A stretch of DNA of 64,000 nt from Clostridia bacterium (GTDB lineage: Bacteria; Bacillota; Clostridia; Christensenellales; Borkfalkiaceae). The translations under genes were made by a program, and so were the position numbers. The stretch covers positions 1 through 64,000 of the forward strand of contig WSNM01000001.1 in NCBI GenBank assembly GCA_013316055.1, given 5' to 3'. This document shows, one piece after another, positions 44,826 through 53,644 of this stretch (position 1 is its first letter; every line of letters begins with the position of its first letter). The notes under the pieces are model-generated. The model was given only the letters and a program-made list of their open reading frames with translations, had not been told where the DNA came from and ran no database searches.

Positions 44826-44874
44826 ACACAATATGTTGTGTTTTGTTAAAAATTTTCAGCACAATATTTTGTGC
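44826..44874. promoter_or_regulatory. Paired palindromic operators upstream of the pfl promoter, NrdR-box-like
   Basis: ACACAATATGTTGTGT (44826-44841) and GCACAATATTTTGTGC (44859-44874) are two 16-base palindromes with the same CACAA-N4-TTGTG core, 33 bases centre to centre (about three helical turns), ending just upstream of the -35. Sequence and pairing resemble NrdR boxes (ACACwATATwTTGTGT as I recall the consensus). The genes downstream encode pyruvate formate-lyase, not ribonucleotide reductase, so another redox regulator could be meant. Confidence 0.65.
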
Positions 44875-44881
44875 TTTACCG

Positions 44882-44910
44882 TTGACAAAAACCGCGGCGG
44901 CTGTTATAAT
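44882..44910 (+). promoter_or_regulatory. Full-consensus promoter of the pfl operon
   Basis: TTGACA (44882-44887), 17-base spacer, TATAAT (44905-44910), directly after the paired palindromes. Confidence 0.88.
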
Positions 44911-44916
44911 AAAACT

Positions 44917-45033
44917 CCGAAAAGCAAGACCGCTCGGCAACTGACGAAAACGCGAATCGACGCAAGGAAGCCCCGCGGAATAACTTTTGTCGTTCGTCTG
45001 GGCTATTTTTGCTTAATGCAGAATAGCTTTTTT
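44917..45033 (+). ncRNA. Structured pfl leader ending in an attenuator-like terminator
   Basis: The transcript has a leader of about 137 bases. GCTATT (45002-45007) pairs with AATAGC (45022-45027) and is followed by six T, an intrinsic terminator only 20 bases before the pflA start. Upstream, CGAATCGAC (about 44955) can pair with GTCGTTCG (about 44990), and AGCCC (about 44971) could pair with GGGCT at the terminator base, giving an alternative fold. This is the layout of an attenuator or riboswitch, but the sequence does not match a class I recognise. Confidence 0.4.
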
Positions 45034-45053
45034 ATTTTCTTAAACGGTGGCAA

Positions 45054-45776
45054 ATGGAAGGGTTTATTCATTCTTTTGAAAGCTTCGGCACGGTAGACGG
45101 TCCGGGAATACGCTTCGTCGTTTTTATGCAGGGCTGTCCTATGCGCTGCAAGTACTGCCATAACCCCGATACATGGCGCTTTGGCGCGGGCAAAAAATAT
45201 ACTGCCGCAGACGTGTTTAAAGAGATTTTAAAATACAAAAGCTATATTAAAAGCGGCGGTGTTACCGTTTCGGGCGGGGAACCGCTTCTGCAAGCCGAAT
45301 TTATCGCCGAGCTTTTCCGTCTTTTAAAGGCGGAGGGCATTCACACCGCGCTCGATACTTCGGGTGTTACATTCGATAAAGACAATCCGCAAAGCGTTGA
45401 AAAGCATTTAAGCGTTTTGAGGTATACCGATTTGGTGCTTTTGGATATAAAGCATATAGACGAAGACGAGCATAAGGCTTTGACGGGCTTTTCAAACGAA
45501 AATACTCTCGCTTTTGCAAGGTATTTATCAAAAAACGGTAAAAAAATGTGGATAAGGCACGTTCTCGTTCCCGATATAACCGATAACGACGAATATCTGC
45601 ATAAATTAAAGCGGTTTATTGACGGTTTAAGCACGGTAGAGCGGGTAGAGCTTCTGCCCTATCACACAATGGGCGAGGTCAAGTACGAAAGGCTGGGTAT
45701 GCAATACCCGCTTAAAGGCGTTTTGCCGCCGTCAAAGGAGCGGATAGAAAACGCCCGTAAAATACTGAAAATATAA
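45054..45776 (+). CDS. pflA: Pyruvate formate-lyase activating enzyme
   Basis: A 240-residue radical SAM enzyme that makes the glycyl radical on pyruvate formate-lyase. The N-terminal HSFESFGTVDGPGIRFVVF motif and the cluster motif CPMRCKYCHNPDTW (CxxxCxxC, near residue 27) are typical. A GGEPLLQ SAM-binding segment follows. It precedes pflB by 26 bases, inverted relative to the E. coli order. No insertion of extra ferredoxin clusters is present, as expected for PflA rather than other glycyl-radical activases. Confidence 0.95.
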   Translation: MEGFIHSFESFGTVDGPGIRFVVFMQGCPMRCKYCHNPDTWRFGAGKKYTAADVFKEILKYKSYIKSGGVTVSGGEPLLQAEFIAELFRLLKAEGIHTALDTSGVTFDKDNPQSVEKHLSVLRYTDLVLLDIKHIDEDEHKALTGFSNENTLAFARYLSKNGKKMWIRHVLVPDITDNDEYLHKLKRFIDGLSTVERVELLPYHTMGEVKYERLGMQYPLKGVLPPSKERIENARKILKI

Positions 45777-45802
45777 ATTTAACTTATAAAGAGGTTTAAA
45801 AT

Positions 45803-47830
45803 ATGCAATTTAAGGCTTGGGAAGGCTTTTCTGCGGGCAAATGGTGCGCAGAGGTAAACGTAAGGGACTTTATTCAGCGCAACTATGCGCCCTATGACGG
45901 CGGGGACGAATTTCTTGCTCCGCCCACAAGCGCAACCAAAAAGCTGTGGAAGGAAATTTGCGAGCTTTCCGATAAGGAGCGCAAGGCTGGCGGCGTGCTC
46001 GACGCGGATACCAAAATCGTTTCCTCGCTTACCTCCCACGGCGCGGGCTACATTGATAAAGCTCTGGAAAAAATAGTCGGCTTGCAGACGGACGCGCCCT
46101 TCAAGCGCGCGTTGCAGCCCTTCGGCGGCATAAGAATGTCCTCGGACGCGCTTGAAATGTACGGCTATCATATAGACGACAGCGTAAAGGAAATTTTTAC
46201 AAAATACCGCAAAACGCACAATGACGGCGTTTACGACGCGTATACTCCCGAAATGCGCCGCGCCCGCCGCGCTCACATTCTTACGGGTCTGCCCGATACC
46301 TACGGCAGAGGCAGAATAATAGGCGACTACCGCAGAGTAGCGCTTTACGGCGTGGACTTTTTGATTGAGCAAAAGGAAAAGGACAAGCTGTTGATGGACG
46401 GGGATATGGTTCCCGATAAAATCCGCGACAGAGAAGAGCTTTCCGAGCAGATTAAAGCGCTTAAAGCCCTTAAAAAGCTTGCGGAAATTTACGGTCGCGA
46501 CATATCCAAGCCCGCGCAAACCGCGCAGGAGGCAATTCAGGCGCTTTATTTCGGCTATCTTGCCGCGGTCAAGGACCAGAATGGCGCGGCTATGTCGATT
46601 GGCAGAAATTCCACCTTCCTCGATATTTATATTCAGCGCGATATCGCAAGCGGCGCGCTCACCGAAAAAGACGCGCAGGAGCTTATAGACCATTTCGTTA
46701 TGAAGCTGCGCATTATCAAGTTTATGCGCATAAAGGAGTATAACGAGCTGTTTTCCGGCGACCCCACATGGGTTACCGAATCAATCGGCGGCATGGGCGT
46801 GGACGGAAGAACGCTTGTAACAAAAACCTCGTTCAGAATTCTGCACACCCTCCAAAACCTCGGCCCCGCGCCCGAGCCCAACCTTACCGTATTGTGGAGC
46901 AAAAGCCTGCCCGAAGGCTTCAAGGCGTTCTGCGCAAAGCTTTCCATTCAAACCTCGGCAATCCAGTACGAAAGCGACGACTTAATGCGTCCCGAAATGG
47001 GCGACGATTATTGCATAGCGTGCTGCGTAAGCGGTATGCGCGTCGGTAAGGATATGCAGTTCTTCGGCGCGCGCGCCAACCTTGCAAAATGCCTTCTGTA
47101 CGCAATCAACGGCGGCAAGGACGAGTGCATTGTGGACAAGGCTACGGGCAAGGCGTTGCAGGTTTCGCCCGAGTTTGCGCCCGTCCTCGGCGACGGAAAG
47201 CTCGACTTCGAGGAGGTTAAGCAGAAGTACGAGAATATGATGGGCTGGCTTGCGGGACTGTATGTAAACGTGCTCAACTTAATTCACTATATGCACGATA
47301 AATACAGCTATGAAGCGCTTGAAATGGCTCTTCACGATACCGAGGTAAGAAGGTTCTTCGCCACGGGCGTTGCAGGGCTTTCATGCGCGGCGGACTCGCT
47401 TTCGGCTATCAAATACGCAAACGTCTACCCCGTAAGGAACGGGGAGGGCATAGTCGTCGACTTTAAAATAGAGGGCGACTATCCCAAGTACGGCAACAAC
47501 GACGACAGGGTGGACGAGCTTGCCGTTTGGCTGGTTAAAACCTTTATGGAAAAAATCAAAAGCCACTACACCTACCGCAACAGCGTGCCCACAATGTCTA
47601 TCCTTACAATTACAAGCAACGTCGTATACGGAAAGAACACGGGCAACACCCCCGACGGAAGACGTGCGGGCGAACCGCTCGCCCCCGGCGCAAATCCTAT
47701 GCACGGCAGAGATTGCTGCGGCGCGCTTGCTTCGCTGGAATCGGTTGCAAAGCTGCCCTACGAGTACGCCCGCGACGGTATTTCCAATACCTTCTCGATA
47801 ACCCCCGAATCCCTCGGCAAAAACGATTAA
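45803..47830 (+). CDS. pflB: Pyruvate formate-lyase large part, lacking the glycyl radical domain
   Basis: Pyruvate formate-lyase turns pyruvate and CoA into acetyl-CoA and formate. The 675-residue protein covers the barrel and the active-site pair Cys407-Cys408 (IACCVSGM), but it stops after [14 protein letters not shown]. In E. coli the same position continues into the ~85-residue glycyl radical tail. Here that tail is a separate gene 143 bases downstream (47974). The two parts add up to 752 residues, close to the 759-760 of E. coli, with no obvious loss at the junction. AGAGG lies ahead of ATG. The enzyme can only work if both polypeptides associate. Confidence 0.95.
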   Translation: MQFKAWEGFSAGKWCAEVNVRDFIQRNYAPYDGGDEFLAPPTSATKKLWKEICELSDKERKAGGVLDADTKIVSSLTSHGAGYIDKALEKIVGLQTDAPFKRALQPFGGIRMSSDALEMYGYHIDDSVKEIFTKYRKTHNDGVYDAYTPEMRRARRAHILTGLPDTYGRGRIIGDYRRVALYGVDFLIEQKEKDKLLMDGDMVPDKIRDREELSEQIKALKALKKLAEIYGRDISKPAQTAQEAIQALYFGYLAAVKDQNGAAMSIGRNSTFLDIYIQRDIASGALTEKDAQELIDHFVMKLRIIKFMRIKEYNELFSGDPTWVTESIGGMGVDGRTLVTKTSFRILHTLQNLGPAPEPNLTVLWSKSLPEGFKAFCAKLSIQTSAIQYESDDLMRPEMGDDYCIACCVSGMRVGKDMQFFGARANLAKCLLYAINGGKDECIVDKATGKALQVSPEFAPVLGDGKLDFEEVKQKYENMMGWLAGLYVNVLNLIHYMHDKYSYEALEMALHDTEVRRFFATGVAGLSCAADSLSAIKYANVYPVRNGEGIVVDFKIEGDYPKYGNNDDRVDELAVWLVKTFMEKIKSHYTYRNSVPTMSILTITSNVVYGKNTGNTPDGRRAGEPLAPGANPMHGRDCCGALASLESVAKLPYEYARDGISNTFSITPESLGKND

Positions 47831-47949
47831 AACGCATATATACGTCGCAATACTGTGTCGCGCTCCGCTTTTTTTGCTCGTGTACGCATTGTACATGTCG
47901 CTTCGAAAATGCTCGCGCTCCTTGTCTTTCTCGCATCTCTGCGTTTTAA
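47827..47949. repeat. 123-bp insert with inverted ends between the two pfl parts
   Basis: The segment begins TTAAAACGCA (47827-47836) and ends with its exact complement TGCGTTTTAA (47940-47949). The stop codon of the large part (TAA 47828-47830) lies inside the left end. It has no open frame of note and contains an internal T7. A non-autonomous element (MITE-like) that split the gene is a simple reading, though no target duplication is clear. Confidence 0.5.
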
Positions 47950-47973
47950 ATTACAATAAAAAAGGAGTAAAAA

Positions 47974-48207
47974 ATGACAAATCAGGAAAAAAATTTAGTA
48001 AACCTGCTTGACGCATACGTTGCGGACGGCGGCTATCATTTAAACGTCAACGTATTTAACAGAGAAACCCTTCTCGACGCGCAGGCTCACCCCGAAAAAT
48101 ATCCCCAGCTTACAATAAGGGTTTCGGGCTATGCCGTCAATTTCAACAAGCTCACGCGCGAGCAGCAGAACGACGTTATTTCGCGCACAATTCACCAGAC
48201 CTTTTAA
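47974..48207 (+). CDS. Separate glycyl radical subunit of pyruvate formate-lyase
   Basis: A 77-residue protein equal to the C-terminus of Pfl[15 protein letters not shown], then [14 protein letters not shown] with the radical-bearing Gly52, and the family ending [14 protein letters not shown]. It has its own strong ribosome site (AAAAAAGGAG, then ATG). It resembles the stand-alone GrcA/YfiD proteins, but those repair a damaged full-length PflB, whereas here the large subunit has no radical domain of its own, so this protein should be essential for activity. Confidence 0.93.
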   Translation: MTNQEKNLVNLLDAYVADGGYHLNVNVFNRETLLDAQAHPEKYPQLTIRVSGYAVNFNKLTREQQNDVISRTIHQTF

Positions 48208-48222
48208 GGCGGCAAATCGTCT

Positions 48223-48248
48223 AAGCGCGACTTATAGTCGCGCTTTAA
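48223..48248 (+). terminator. Hairpin after the pfl operon
   Basis: AAGCGCGACT (48223-48232) pairs with AGTCGCGCTT (48236-48245); only TTT follows, so strength is uncertain. It also overlaps the region ahead of the next gene. Confidence 0.5.
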
Positions 48249-48254
48249 TGCTTT

Positions 48255-49052
48255 ATGGGTAGCTTTAAAATAAATTTTAAATTACAGAAATTAAATAAAA
48301 TCAAGCCGTTCGGTAAAAAGGGCGGTTACAGCCTCGGCTGGTTCGGTCTGACCGACGGCTTGCTGTGGATTAGCGTCGGCGGGCAAACAATTTACGAATA
48401 CGGTAAAGAGGCGCGTAAACGTTTTCACCATTGCAAAAAATATAACGATTATTATTTAGCCCGCTTTTTAGAGGATTTTTTCAAAACCTTTCGATATGTT
48501 GGCGAGCCGATACCCGAAAAGCTTTACGATAATGTCGAAAATTTTGCATTGAGGGCGGAAAAGTGGCTTGATAGCTACGGTGACGAGGCAGACGAAATTT
48601 ACGAAAAATTTTATTCCGAAGAATTTTTTCCGCTTTACGAGTGGTATTCCCAAAGGTCGTTCGATTCCGCACATTTGCTCGGCGGACCCGATATCGGTTG
48701 TTTCAGATGCGAAAATAAAATCAAAATCGTCTGGCAAAGCGATTACGCTCTAAATAACGGAAAAAGTATTTGGACGGCCCCGCACGGCTGTTTTGAGTTG
48801 CCTTATAACGATTTTGTTTGGGCTGTCGAAGCTTTTTTTGAAGATTTTTGCGCCGAAATGGACATACAGACCGAAAAAGCGATTAAAAAGAATTGGAAAA
48901 AGCTTTTAGTCGATAAACAAAAGCTTATTGAAGAAAACGGGTCGAGAAGGTCGGAATTTTTGCAATGCATTTCCTTGCTTAAAAACAACAAAACGGTTAC
49001 CGATTGGGAAAAAATTATTGCAATTTATCAAAAAATGACGGAACAGGTCTGA
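48255..49052 (+). CDS. DUF5984 family protein
   Basis: A 265-residue soluble protein. The N-terminal pattern (KPFGKKGGYSLGWFGLTDGLLWISVGGQ, given here only as its key residues PFG, SLGWFGLTDG, W) fits DUF5984, a family of unknown role sometimes found as immunity-like proteins. Aromatic and acidic residues are abundant. No signal peptide. No ribosome site is evident before ATG 48255. It stands between the pfl operon and the M60 peptidase. Confidence 0.6.
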   Translation: MGSFKINFKLQKLNKIKPFGKKGGYSLGWFGLTDGLLWISVGGQTIYEYGKEARKRFHHCKKYNDYYLARFLEDFFKTFRYVGEPIPEKLYDNVENFALRAEKWLDSYGDEADEIYEKFYSEEFFPLYEWYSQRSFDSAHLLGGPDIGCFRCENKIKIVWQSDYALNNGKSIWTAPHGCFELPYNDFVWAVEAFFEDFCAEMDIQTEKAIKKNWKKLLVDKQKLIEENGSRRSEFLQCISLLKNNKTVTDWEKIIAIYQKMTEQV

Positions 49053-49093
49053 TTTTTTCACTGCGTATATTTAAATAAACTGCGTAAAATTGT

Positions 49094-49179
49094 TTGTTTA
49101 AATTTAATAATATGATATAATACGGACGATATCGGGCGCATAACTTTATGCGCCCCTTGTATAAAGCGACTTTATACAA
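49094..49179 (+). promoter_or_regulatory. Promoter and two leader hairpins ahead of the M60 peptidase gene
   Basis: TTGTTT (49094-49099), 16-base spacer, TATAAT (49116-49121). In the expected leader, GGGCGCATA pairs with TATGCGCCC (49134-49155) and TTGTATAAAG with CTTTATACAA (49157-49179), just before the AAGGAG ribosome site. The stems may stabilise the mRNA or control translation. Confidence 0.6.
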
Positions 49180-49204
49180 AAAACATTATAAGGAGCTTTG
49201 TTTG

Positions 49205-52200
49205 ATGAAGATAGGCAAATTCGAAATCACAAAAAAAATAAAAATAGTCGCTATAATTGCGCTTGCCGCAATTTTGCTTATAGCCGCAATTCTCGGCATA
49301 GGCGCGATAGTCGGCACGGGTACAAATGCTGTGGCATGGAAAAACACCACCAAAACTCCCAAGGTGATGTATTATTCCGAATATCTCGGCACGGTAGAGC
49401 GCAATATTCCCTCAACAATGGAAAACGGCGGTTTGCCCGAATATCCTAAGTACGGCTATACGCTGAAATCTGTTTTAGGCGATGCCAACGTTTCCAAAAG
49501 AAACGAGCTTATTTCCGAAAGCTGGCAGCTTTGCTCGGTAAATACCCGCATAGGTAATGACGGTTATCCTAAAAACACTTACGACAGTATTGCTAAGGAC
49601 GGAAGGCTGTTGCTTAACGGGGTAGATACCGGTAGAAGGCTATACAAGCATACCGCTTCCGTAGGTATGTACCTCGGCGACGTTGACGACAGCGAGGCGG
49701 GAATAATAAAAAAGCTTACGTTCTCACCCAGAAGCTACGGCAGATACTATAACGTAACCGGCGTTTACGCGCCCGCGGGCGAGGTTATCAAAATAGAAAT
49801 GTCCGAAGAGGATATGAACGCCACAAACGGAATAACTATACATATCGGTCAGGCGCTGTATAACGGAAAAGCCAACAATATATGGGCGTCGAAAAATGCA
49901 ATGAACCGTATGCCCGTAATTATGAATACGTTAAACATAACCAAAACCAACGCTACGCTCGAGAACGGAGTTTACACTGCTTACATAGGCTCGTTTTTGG
50001 GCGGTCCCATATACGTTGTGCACGAGGGCGTTAATTTTTCGGTTACGATTTCGGGCGGGGTGCGCTATCCGCACTATATTTACGGCTACACTACCGAAAA
50101 GGAGTTTGAGGAAAACGCCAAATCCTCCGCGCCCTATTTCGATTTAGAGGTATGGGATAACGGAGTTTTACATTCCGGACCCAAAACCTACGCCAAAAAT
50201 TTCAGCTATGACGATTTAACCAAAGCCGCCGAGCTTTGGGATAAAATCGCGCTTGTTTCCACAAAGGTATCAACTCAGGGCATAGTATTTTTGTACGACC
50301 CGTTCGTTGCGGCAGGCGCGGCGGTTGCCTTCCCCGGACAGGGCTCCGTAAACTGTCCGTCGGGCTGGATGTCTTCGTCGCTCAACTACAAATCGTTCAC
50401 AAACTCGGGCGCGTGGGGCAATATGCACGAATATAACCACAACTTCCAGAGCGGCTGGGGCCGCGGCAACGGCGGCGAGGTTACTAATAACGCGCTTAAT
50501 ATCGTAGAATACAGCTTGTTTACCAATATTTCCTCGCACAGAAGGATAGGCCTTTCGGGCGACGGCTTGGGCGGCTGGAACAGATACACAAGCCCGAGCT
50601 GGTCGCTGAATCAAACGCTTTTGAACGCGGTGGACGGGGTTAACCCCGAATATCCGCTGAACGAATATTCCACCGTAATACACAACCTCGGACAGGAAGT
50701 GTTCATGGACGCAATTCACAAGCAGAGAACCACTTCCGCATACACAACAACGTACACGGGCTGGTACGGCGCGCTGTCGGAAACCTCCCATTACGACTTT
50801 ACATACTTTTTCAGCGATATTTTAAGGGCGGATTTGGACGCGGAAATCGTAGATAAAATCCGGTCGAAAAAGTATCCCGCGTTTATTCCCGCGGCAAGCA
50901 TTTATCAGACGGGCAGAAGCTTTTATTATTACGAATACGAGAAAATGCTTGACGAAAACGGACAGGAAACCGCAGAGGACAATCCGGACAAAATAAAATC
51001 CAAAACAAAAAAATATTGCGAAACGGCAAAGCCTTACGTAATACCCTACGGACAGGATTTTACCGTGGATTTATCGCCGTATACGCTGAATGAAGGCGGT
51101 CAGTACCAAAGCGGAAGCGTAGTTCTGCCCTCAGGCTTTACCTATAAAATAAAGAAGGTTTCTTCTCCCGAACACGGTAAAATGAAAAAGGGCAATGACA
51201 ACGTTTATACCTTCGTACCCGACAAAAAGAATCTGGAATCGGGCAAAATATACGTGACCTTAGAGATTAAAAAGGAAGGCGAATCAACCAAATTCGACGA
51301 TATAGAGCTTGTTCTTGAATTCAAGCAGTCCTACGAAATGAATAAAAACGTTATCGAAAGAACGTCTTATTCATACGAAACGCCCGTGTATACCGACGCC
51401 GTCGAAGCGTACGAAAACGAGTATAAGGGTTATAAGGAGGTCGTTTCCGCCGACAATAAAAACCCCGTGCAAAACTCCAATTCAGAAGTATGGTATACTT
51501 CCGCGGAGGACGTTCCCCAAAACGGCGTGGTAGAAATAAAGGGTAAGCTTTACATAAGCGAAAGCGGCAAATACAGGGTTGCGCTGCGCGGAAGATACAA
51601 CTGCGCGCTGTATGTCGCGGTCGTGGACGATAAGACCGACCCCTCGGCGGTAAATCCGTCCGATTATAAGCTTGCCGCGCGCATAACCAACGCAAGCGGC
51701 GGCGCGGGCTTCACGCTGGCGGAGGGAACGTATTCCGATTTCGAAGATTTGCATGCGGGGCAGTGGCTGTATTATAAAGCTGTTATGATATGTACGACTA
51801 CGCCCAGAATAAGCTTTATCGGCTTAGGCTGGGGCAAGTTCGAAACGATGGGCGGCACCATTGACGAGGAAGGTAACGTCGTCGGAGGGGTAGAGGACAC
51901 CCCGCCTAAAATAAGCTATGCAACTTCTTACAGAAACGAGTATAAATTCGACGCTTCGGAATTTAAAACCGAGTATTTCTACGAGCACAGCTATAACGTA
52001 ACCTATTCCAACGTGTTGACGGAAATAGACGGCAAAAGCATTGTAGAGCTTAAAAACTTTACCCCTTGGGACGATACGCTCGGGATAGAGCACCTTATCG
52101 ATAACGATACAACCAATTACATGCATTCAAAGGAATATGTTTCCGCCGAAAAGCCCTTTGATATGACGGTTGACCTCGGCAAAATAATTTCCGCAAGCCG

Positions 52201-52813
52201 CGTAACCTTCTACGGCTACGATATGGGCAAAAAGCACACGCCCACAACGTTTGAATTTTATGTGGGAGATACGCCCGACAGCTTAAAGCTTGTTGCAAAA
52301 ATAACAAACGGCGGGCTGTCAGGTCATAATTCCGCGTTTAATCTGACGGACGGAGAGCAAAATTTCCGTTATTACAGACTTGTGGTAACCGATACGGCAA
52401 CCCACCAGTATATCGCCTTGCGCGAAATCGAGTTTTCCGTTTCGGCAACCGGCAATCTTTTCGGACCTCGGGACGAAAGATTTGAATACGGCGGCAAAAA
52501 CGCATGGAGCTACGAGAACGCCTTTGCAAGCTTCGGACAGATTGCCGTAGGCACCTCAAAAGCCTCGTTCGAATTCGAGTTCACCGGCACGCGCGTTGCA
52601 CTGTATTCGGTTTTCGGCGATAAATACGGCGGCTATACCGTTTATGTCGACGGCAAAAAGCAGGCGGTTGTCAACCTCGGCGAGGGCGACGGACAGCAGT
52701 GCGCATTTATAACCGAAACAAGGCTTCAGCAAGGCAAGCACAAGGTAAAAATAAAGCCTTTGGGCAAAAAGGATTTCAAAATCAATATTGCTGCGATAGG
52801 CGTTTGGCAATAA
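49205..52813 (+). CDS. Secreted M60-type (enhancin-like) metallopeptidase with carbohydrate-binding domain
   Basis: A 1202-residue surface or secreted protein; M60-type enzymes cut mucin-like glycoproteins. I start at ATG 49205, which has AAGGAG, and not at 49148. A hydrophobic segment (residues ~12-37) is a signal or membrane anchor. The zinc site is MHEYNHNFQ (H408, E409, H412) with GGEVTNN giving Glu425, the gluzincin pattern of M60. C-terminal parts: an F5/8 type C/CBM32-like domain at about 950-1085 (HLIDNDTTNYMHS ... ALREIEFS) and a further beta-rich binding module at the end. A host-mucin role is inference from family and domains. Confidence 0.9.
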   Translation: MKIGKFEITKKIKIVAIIALAAILLIAAILGIGAIVGTGTNAVAWKNTTKTPKVMYYSEYLGTVERNIPSTMENGGLPEYPKYGYTLKSVLGDANVSKRNELISESWQLCSVNTRIGNDGYPKNTYDSIAKDGRLLLNGVDTGRRLYKHTASVGMYLGDVDDSEAGIIKKLTFSPRSYGRYYNVTGVYAPAGEVIKIEMSEEDMNATNGITIHIGQALYNGKANNIWASKNAMNRMPVIMNTLNITKTNATLENGVYTAYIGSFLGGPIYVVHEGVNFSVTISGGVRYPHYIYGYTTEKEFEENAKSSAPYFDLEVWDNGVLHSGPKTYAKNFSYDDLTKAAELWDKIALVSTKVSTQGIVFLYDPFVAAGAAVAFPGQGSVNCPSGWMSSSLNYKSFTNSGAWGNMHEYNHNFQSGWGRGNGGEVTNNALNIVEYSLFTNISSHRRIGLSGDGLGGWNRYTSPSWSLNQTLLNAVDGVNPEYPLNEYSTVIHNLGQEVFMDAIHKQRTTSAYTTTYTGWYGALSETSHYDFTYFFSDILRADLDAEIVDKIRSKKYPAFIPAASIYQTGRSFYYYEYEKMLDENGQETAEDNPDKIKSKTKKYCETAKPYVIPYGQDFTVDLSPYTLNEGGQYQSGSVVLPSGFTYKIKKVSSPEHGKMKKGNDNVYTFVPDKKNLESGKIYVTLEIKKEGESTKFDDIELVLEFKQSYEMNKNVIERTSYSYETPVYTDAVEAYENEYKGYKEVVSADNKNPVQNSNSEVWYTSAEDVPQNGVVEIKGKLYISESGKYRVALRGRYNCALYVAVVDDKTDPSAVNPSDYKLAARITNASGGAGFTLAEGTYSDFEDLHAGQWLYYKAVMICTTTPRISFIGLGWGKFETMGGTIDEEGNVVGGVEDTPPKISYATSYRNEYKFDASEFKTEYFYEHSYNVTYSNVLTEIDGKSIVELKNFTPWDDTLGIEHLIDNDTTNYMHSKEYVSAEKPFDMTVDLGKIISASRVTFYGYDMGKKHTPTTFEFYVGDTPDSLKLVAKITNGGLSGHNSAFNLTDGEQNFRYYRLVVTDTATHQYIALREIEFSVSATGNLFGPRDERFEYGGKNAWSYENAFASFGQIAVGTSKASFEFEFTGTRVALYSVFGDKYGGYTVYVDGKKQAVVNLGEGDGQQCAFITETRLQQGKHKVKIKPLGKKDFKINIAAIGVWQ

Positions 52814-52824
52814 TTTATACAATA

Positions 52825-52867
52825 GCCCGCCCCGCCCGTAAATTTACGGGCGGGGCGGGCTTCTTTT
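52825..52867. terminator. 36-bp perfect palindrome terminator
   Basis: Eighteen-base arms (52825-52842 with 52843-52860), almost all G and C, then TTCTTTTT. It lies between two convergent genes and should end both transcripts. Confidence 0.9.
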
Positions 52868-52876
52868 TCAACAAAA

Positions 52877-53575
52877 TTACGAATAATAGCTAATTGCGCC
52901 TTTAAAAATGCTGTATGCGATTTCCTTTCGGTGCTCGGACGAGGTCAAAAGCCTTTCGTCCTCCGTATTCGACAAAAATCCGCATTCCACAATAACGGAA
53001 GGGCTTTGCGTGCATTTCAGCATATAATAATCGCCCGCAAGCGCCTCGTTTGCCTTAATGTCGGAATTAAGCCCGTTCAGCTCCTTTTGAATGCACTGCG
53101 CAAGCTCTGTGCCGCTTTCGCTCGATTTATCGAAGAATACGGTTCCGCCGCGCTTCGAGGGGATAGGGCAAAAATTCTGGTGTATGGAAATAACCATATC
53201 CGCGCCGCTTTCCTCTATAATCTGTTTGCGCTTTTTCATATCCCGCATTTTAAAGCCCTTTGTCGGCGCGCCGTAAAGTCCGGCATTGGTCTTTCTGGTC
53301 ATAACAACCTTAAAGCCCGCGTTCGCAAAATACCCCTTCAGCTGTTTTGCCAAAGCAAGGTTTATGTCGCTTTCCTTTGTTTTGGTGTTAATGCCGTAAA
53401 CGCCCGCGTCCATACCGCCGTGCCCCGCGTCTATAACAACCACCTTCTCACGCACGGAGGTGGTGGAGGCAGTTGTTGCCGCCGCGGCTCCGCAGCAAAT
53501 TCCTATTGCAACGCCAAGGCACAAAATTGCCGCCAGCGCAATTAACGCGCCTTTTTTAAAAACTATAAATTTCAC
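52877..53575 (-). CDS. N-acetylmuramoyl-L-alanine amidase, CwlD-like
   Basis: A ~232-residue amidase_3 enzyme that removes peptides from peptidoglycan; CwlD acts in spore cortex synthesis. Zinc ligands are seen in VIDAGHGGMDAG (His), KESDINL (Glu) and SIHQNFCP (His); the catalytic Glu is in VIVECGFLSN. An N-terminal hydrophobic segment exports it. GTG 53575 is preferred: it is preceded by TAGGAT and leaves a normal leader, while the longer frame to 53791 overlaps mrnC. The fit to CwlD (short, one domain) is good but generic wall amidase remains possible. Confidence 0.82.
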   Translation of the reverse strand: MKFIVFKKGALIALAAILCLGVAIGICCGAAAATTASTTSVREKVVVIDAGHGGMDAGVYGINTKTKESDINLALAKQLKGYFANAGFKVVMTRKTNAGLYGAPTKGFKMRDMKKRKQIIEESGADMVISIHQNFCPIPSKRGGTVFFDKSSESGTELAQCIQKELNGLNSDIKANEALAGDYYMLKCTQSPSVIVECGFLSNTEDERLLTSSEHRKEIAYSIFKGAISYYS

Positions 53576-53594
53576 GCTATATCCTATGGAATTA

Positions 53595-53623
53595 TTGCTT
53601 TTTTTATGATAACATGCTAAAAT
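53595..53623 (+). promoter_or_regulatory. Promoter of the mrnC-rlmB-sigH operon
   Basis: TTGCTT (53595-53600), 17-base spacer, TAAAAT (53618-53623), divergent from the amidase gene. Confidence 0.55.
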
Positions 53624-53644
53624 AAAACGTAAGAGAATGGGAGT

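Noticed and set aside
44917..45053. ZTP (pfl) riboswitch upstream of pflA
   Set aside because: The conserved CCGCCUGGGC-type core and the 5' domain are not present, and the leader starts too close to the one similar stretch.
44797..45096. Plus-strand open frame of 99 codons ahead of pflA
   Set aside because: It covers the operators, promoter and leader of the pfl operon and overlaps pflA out of frame; no ribosome site.
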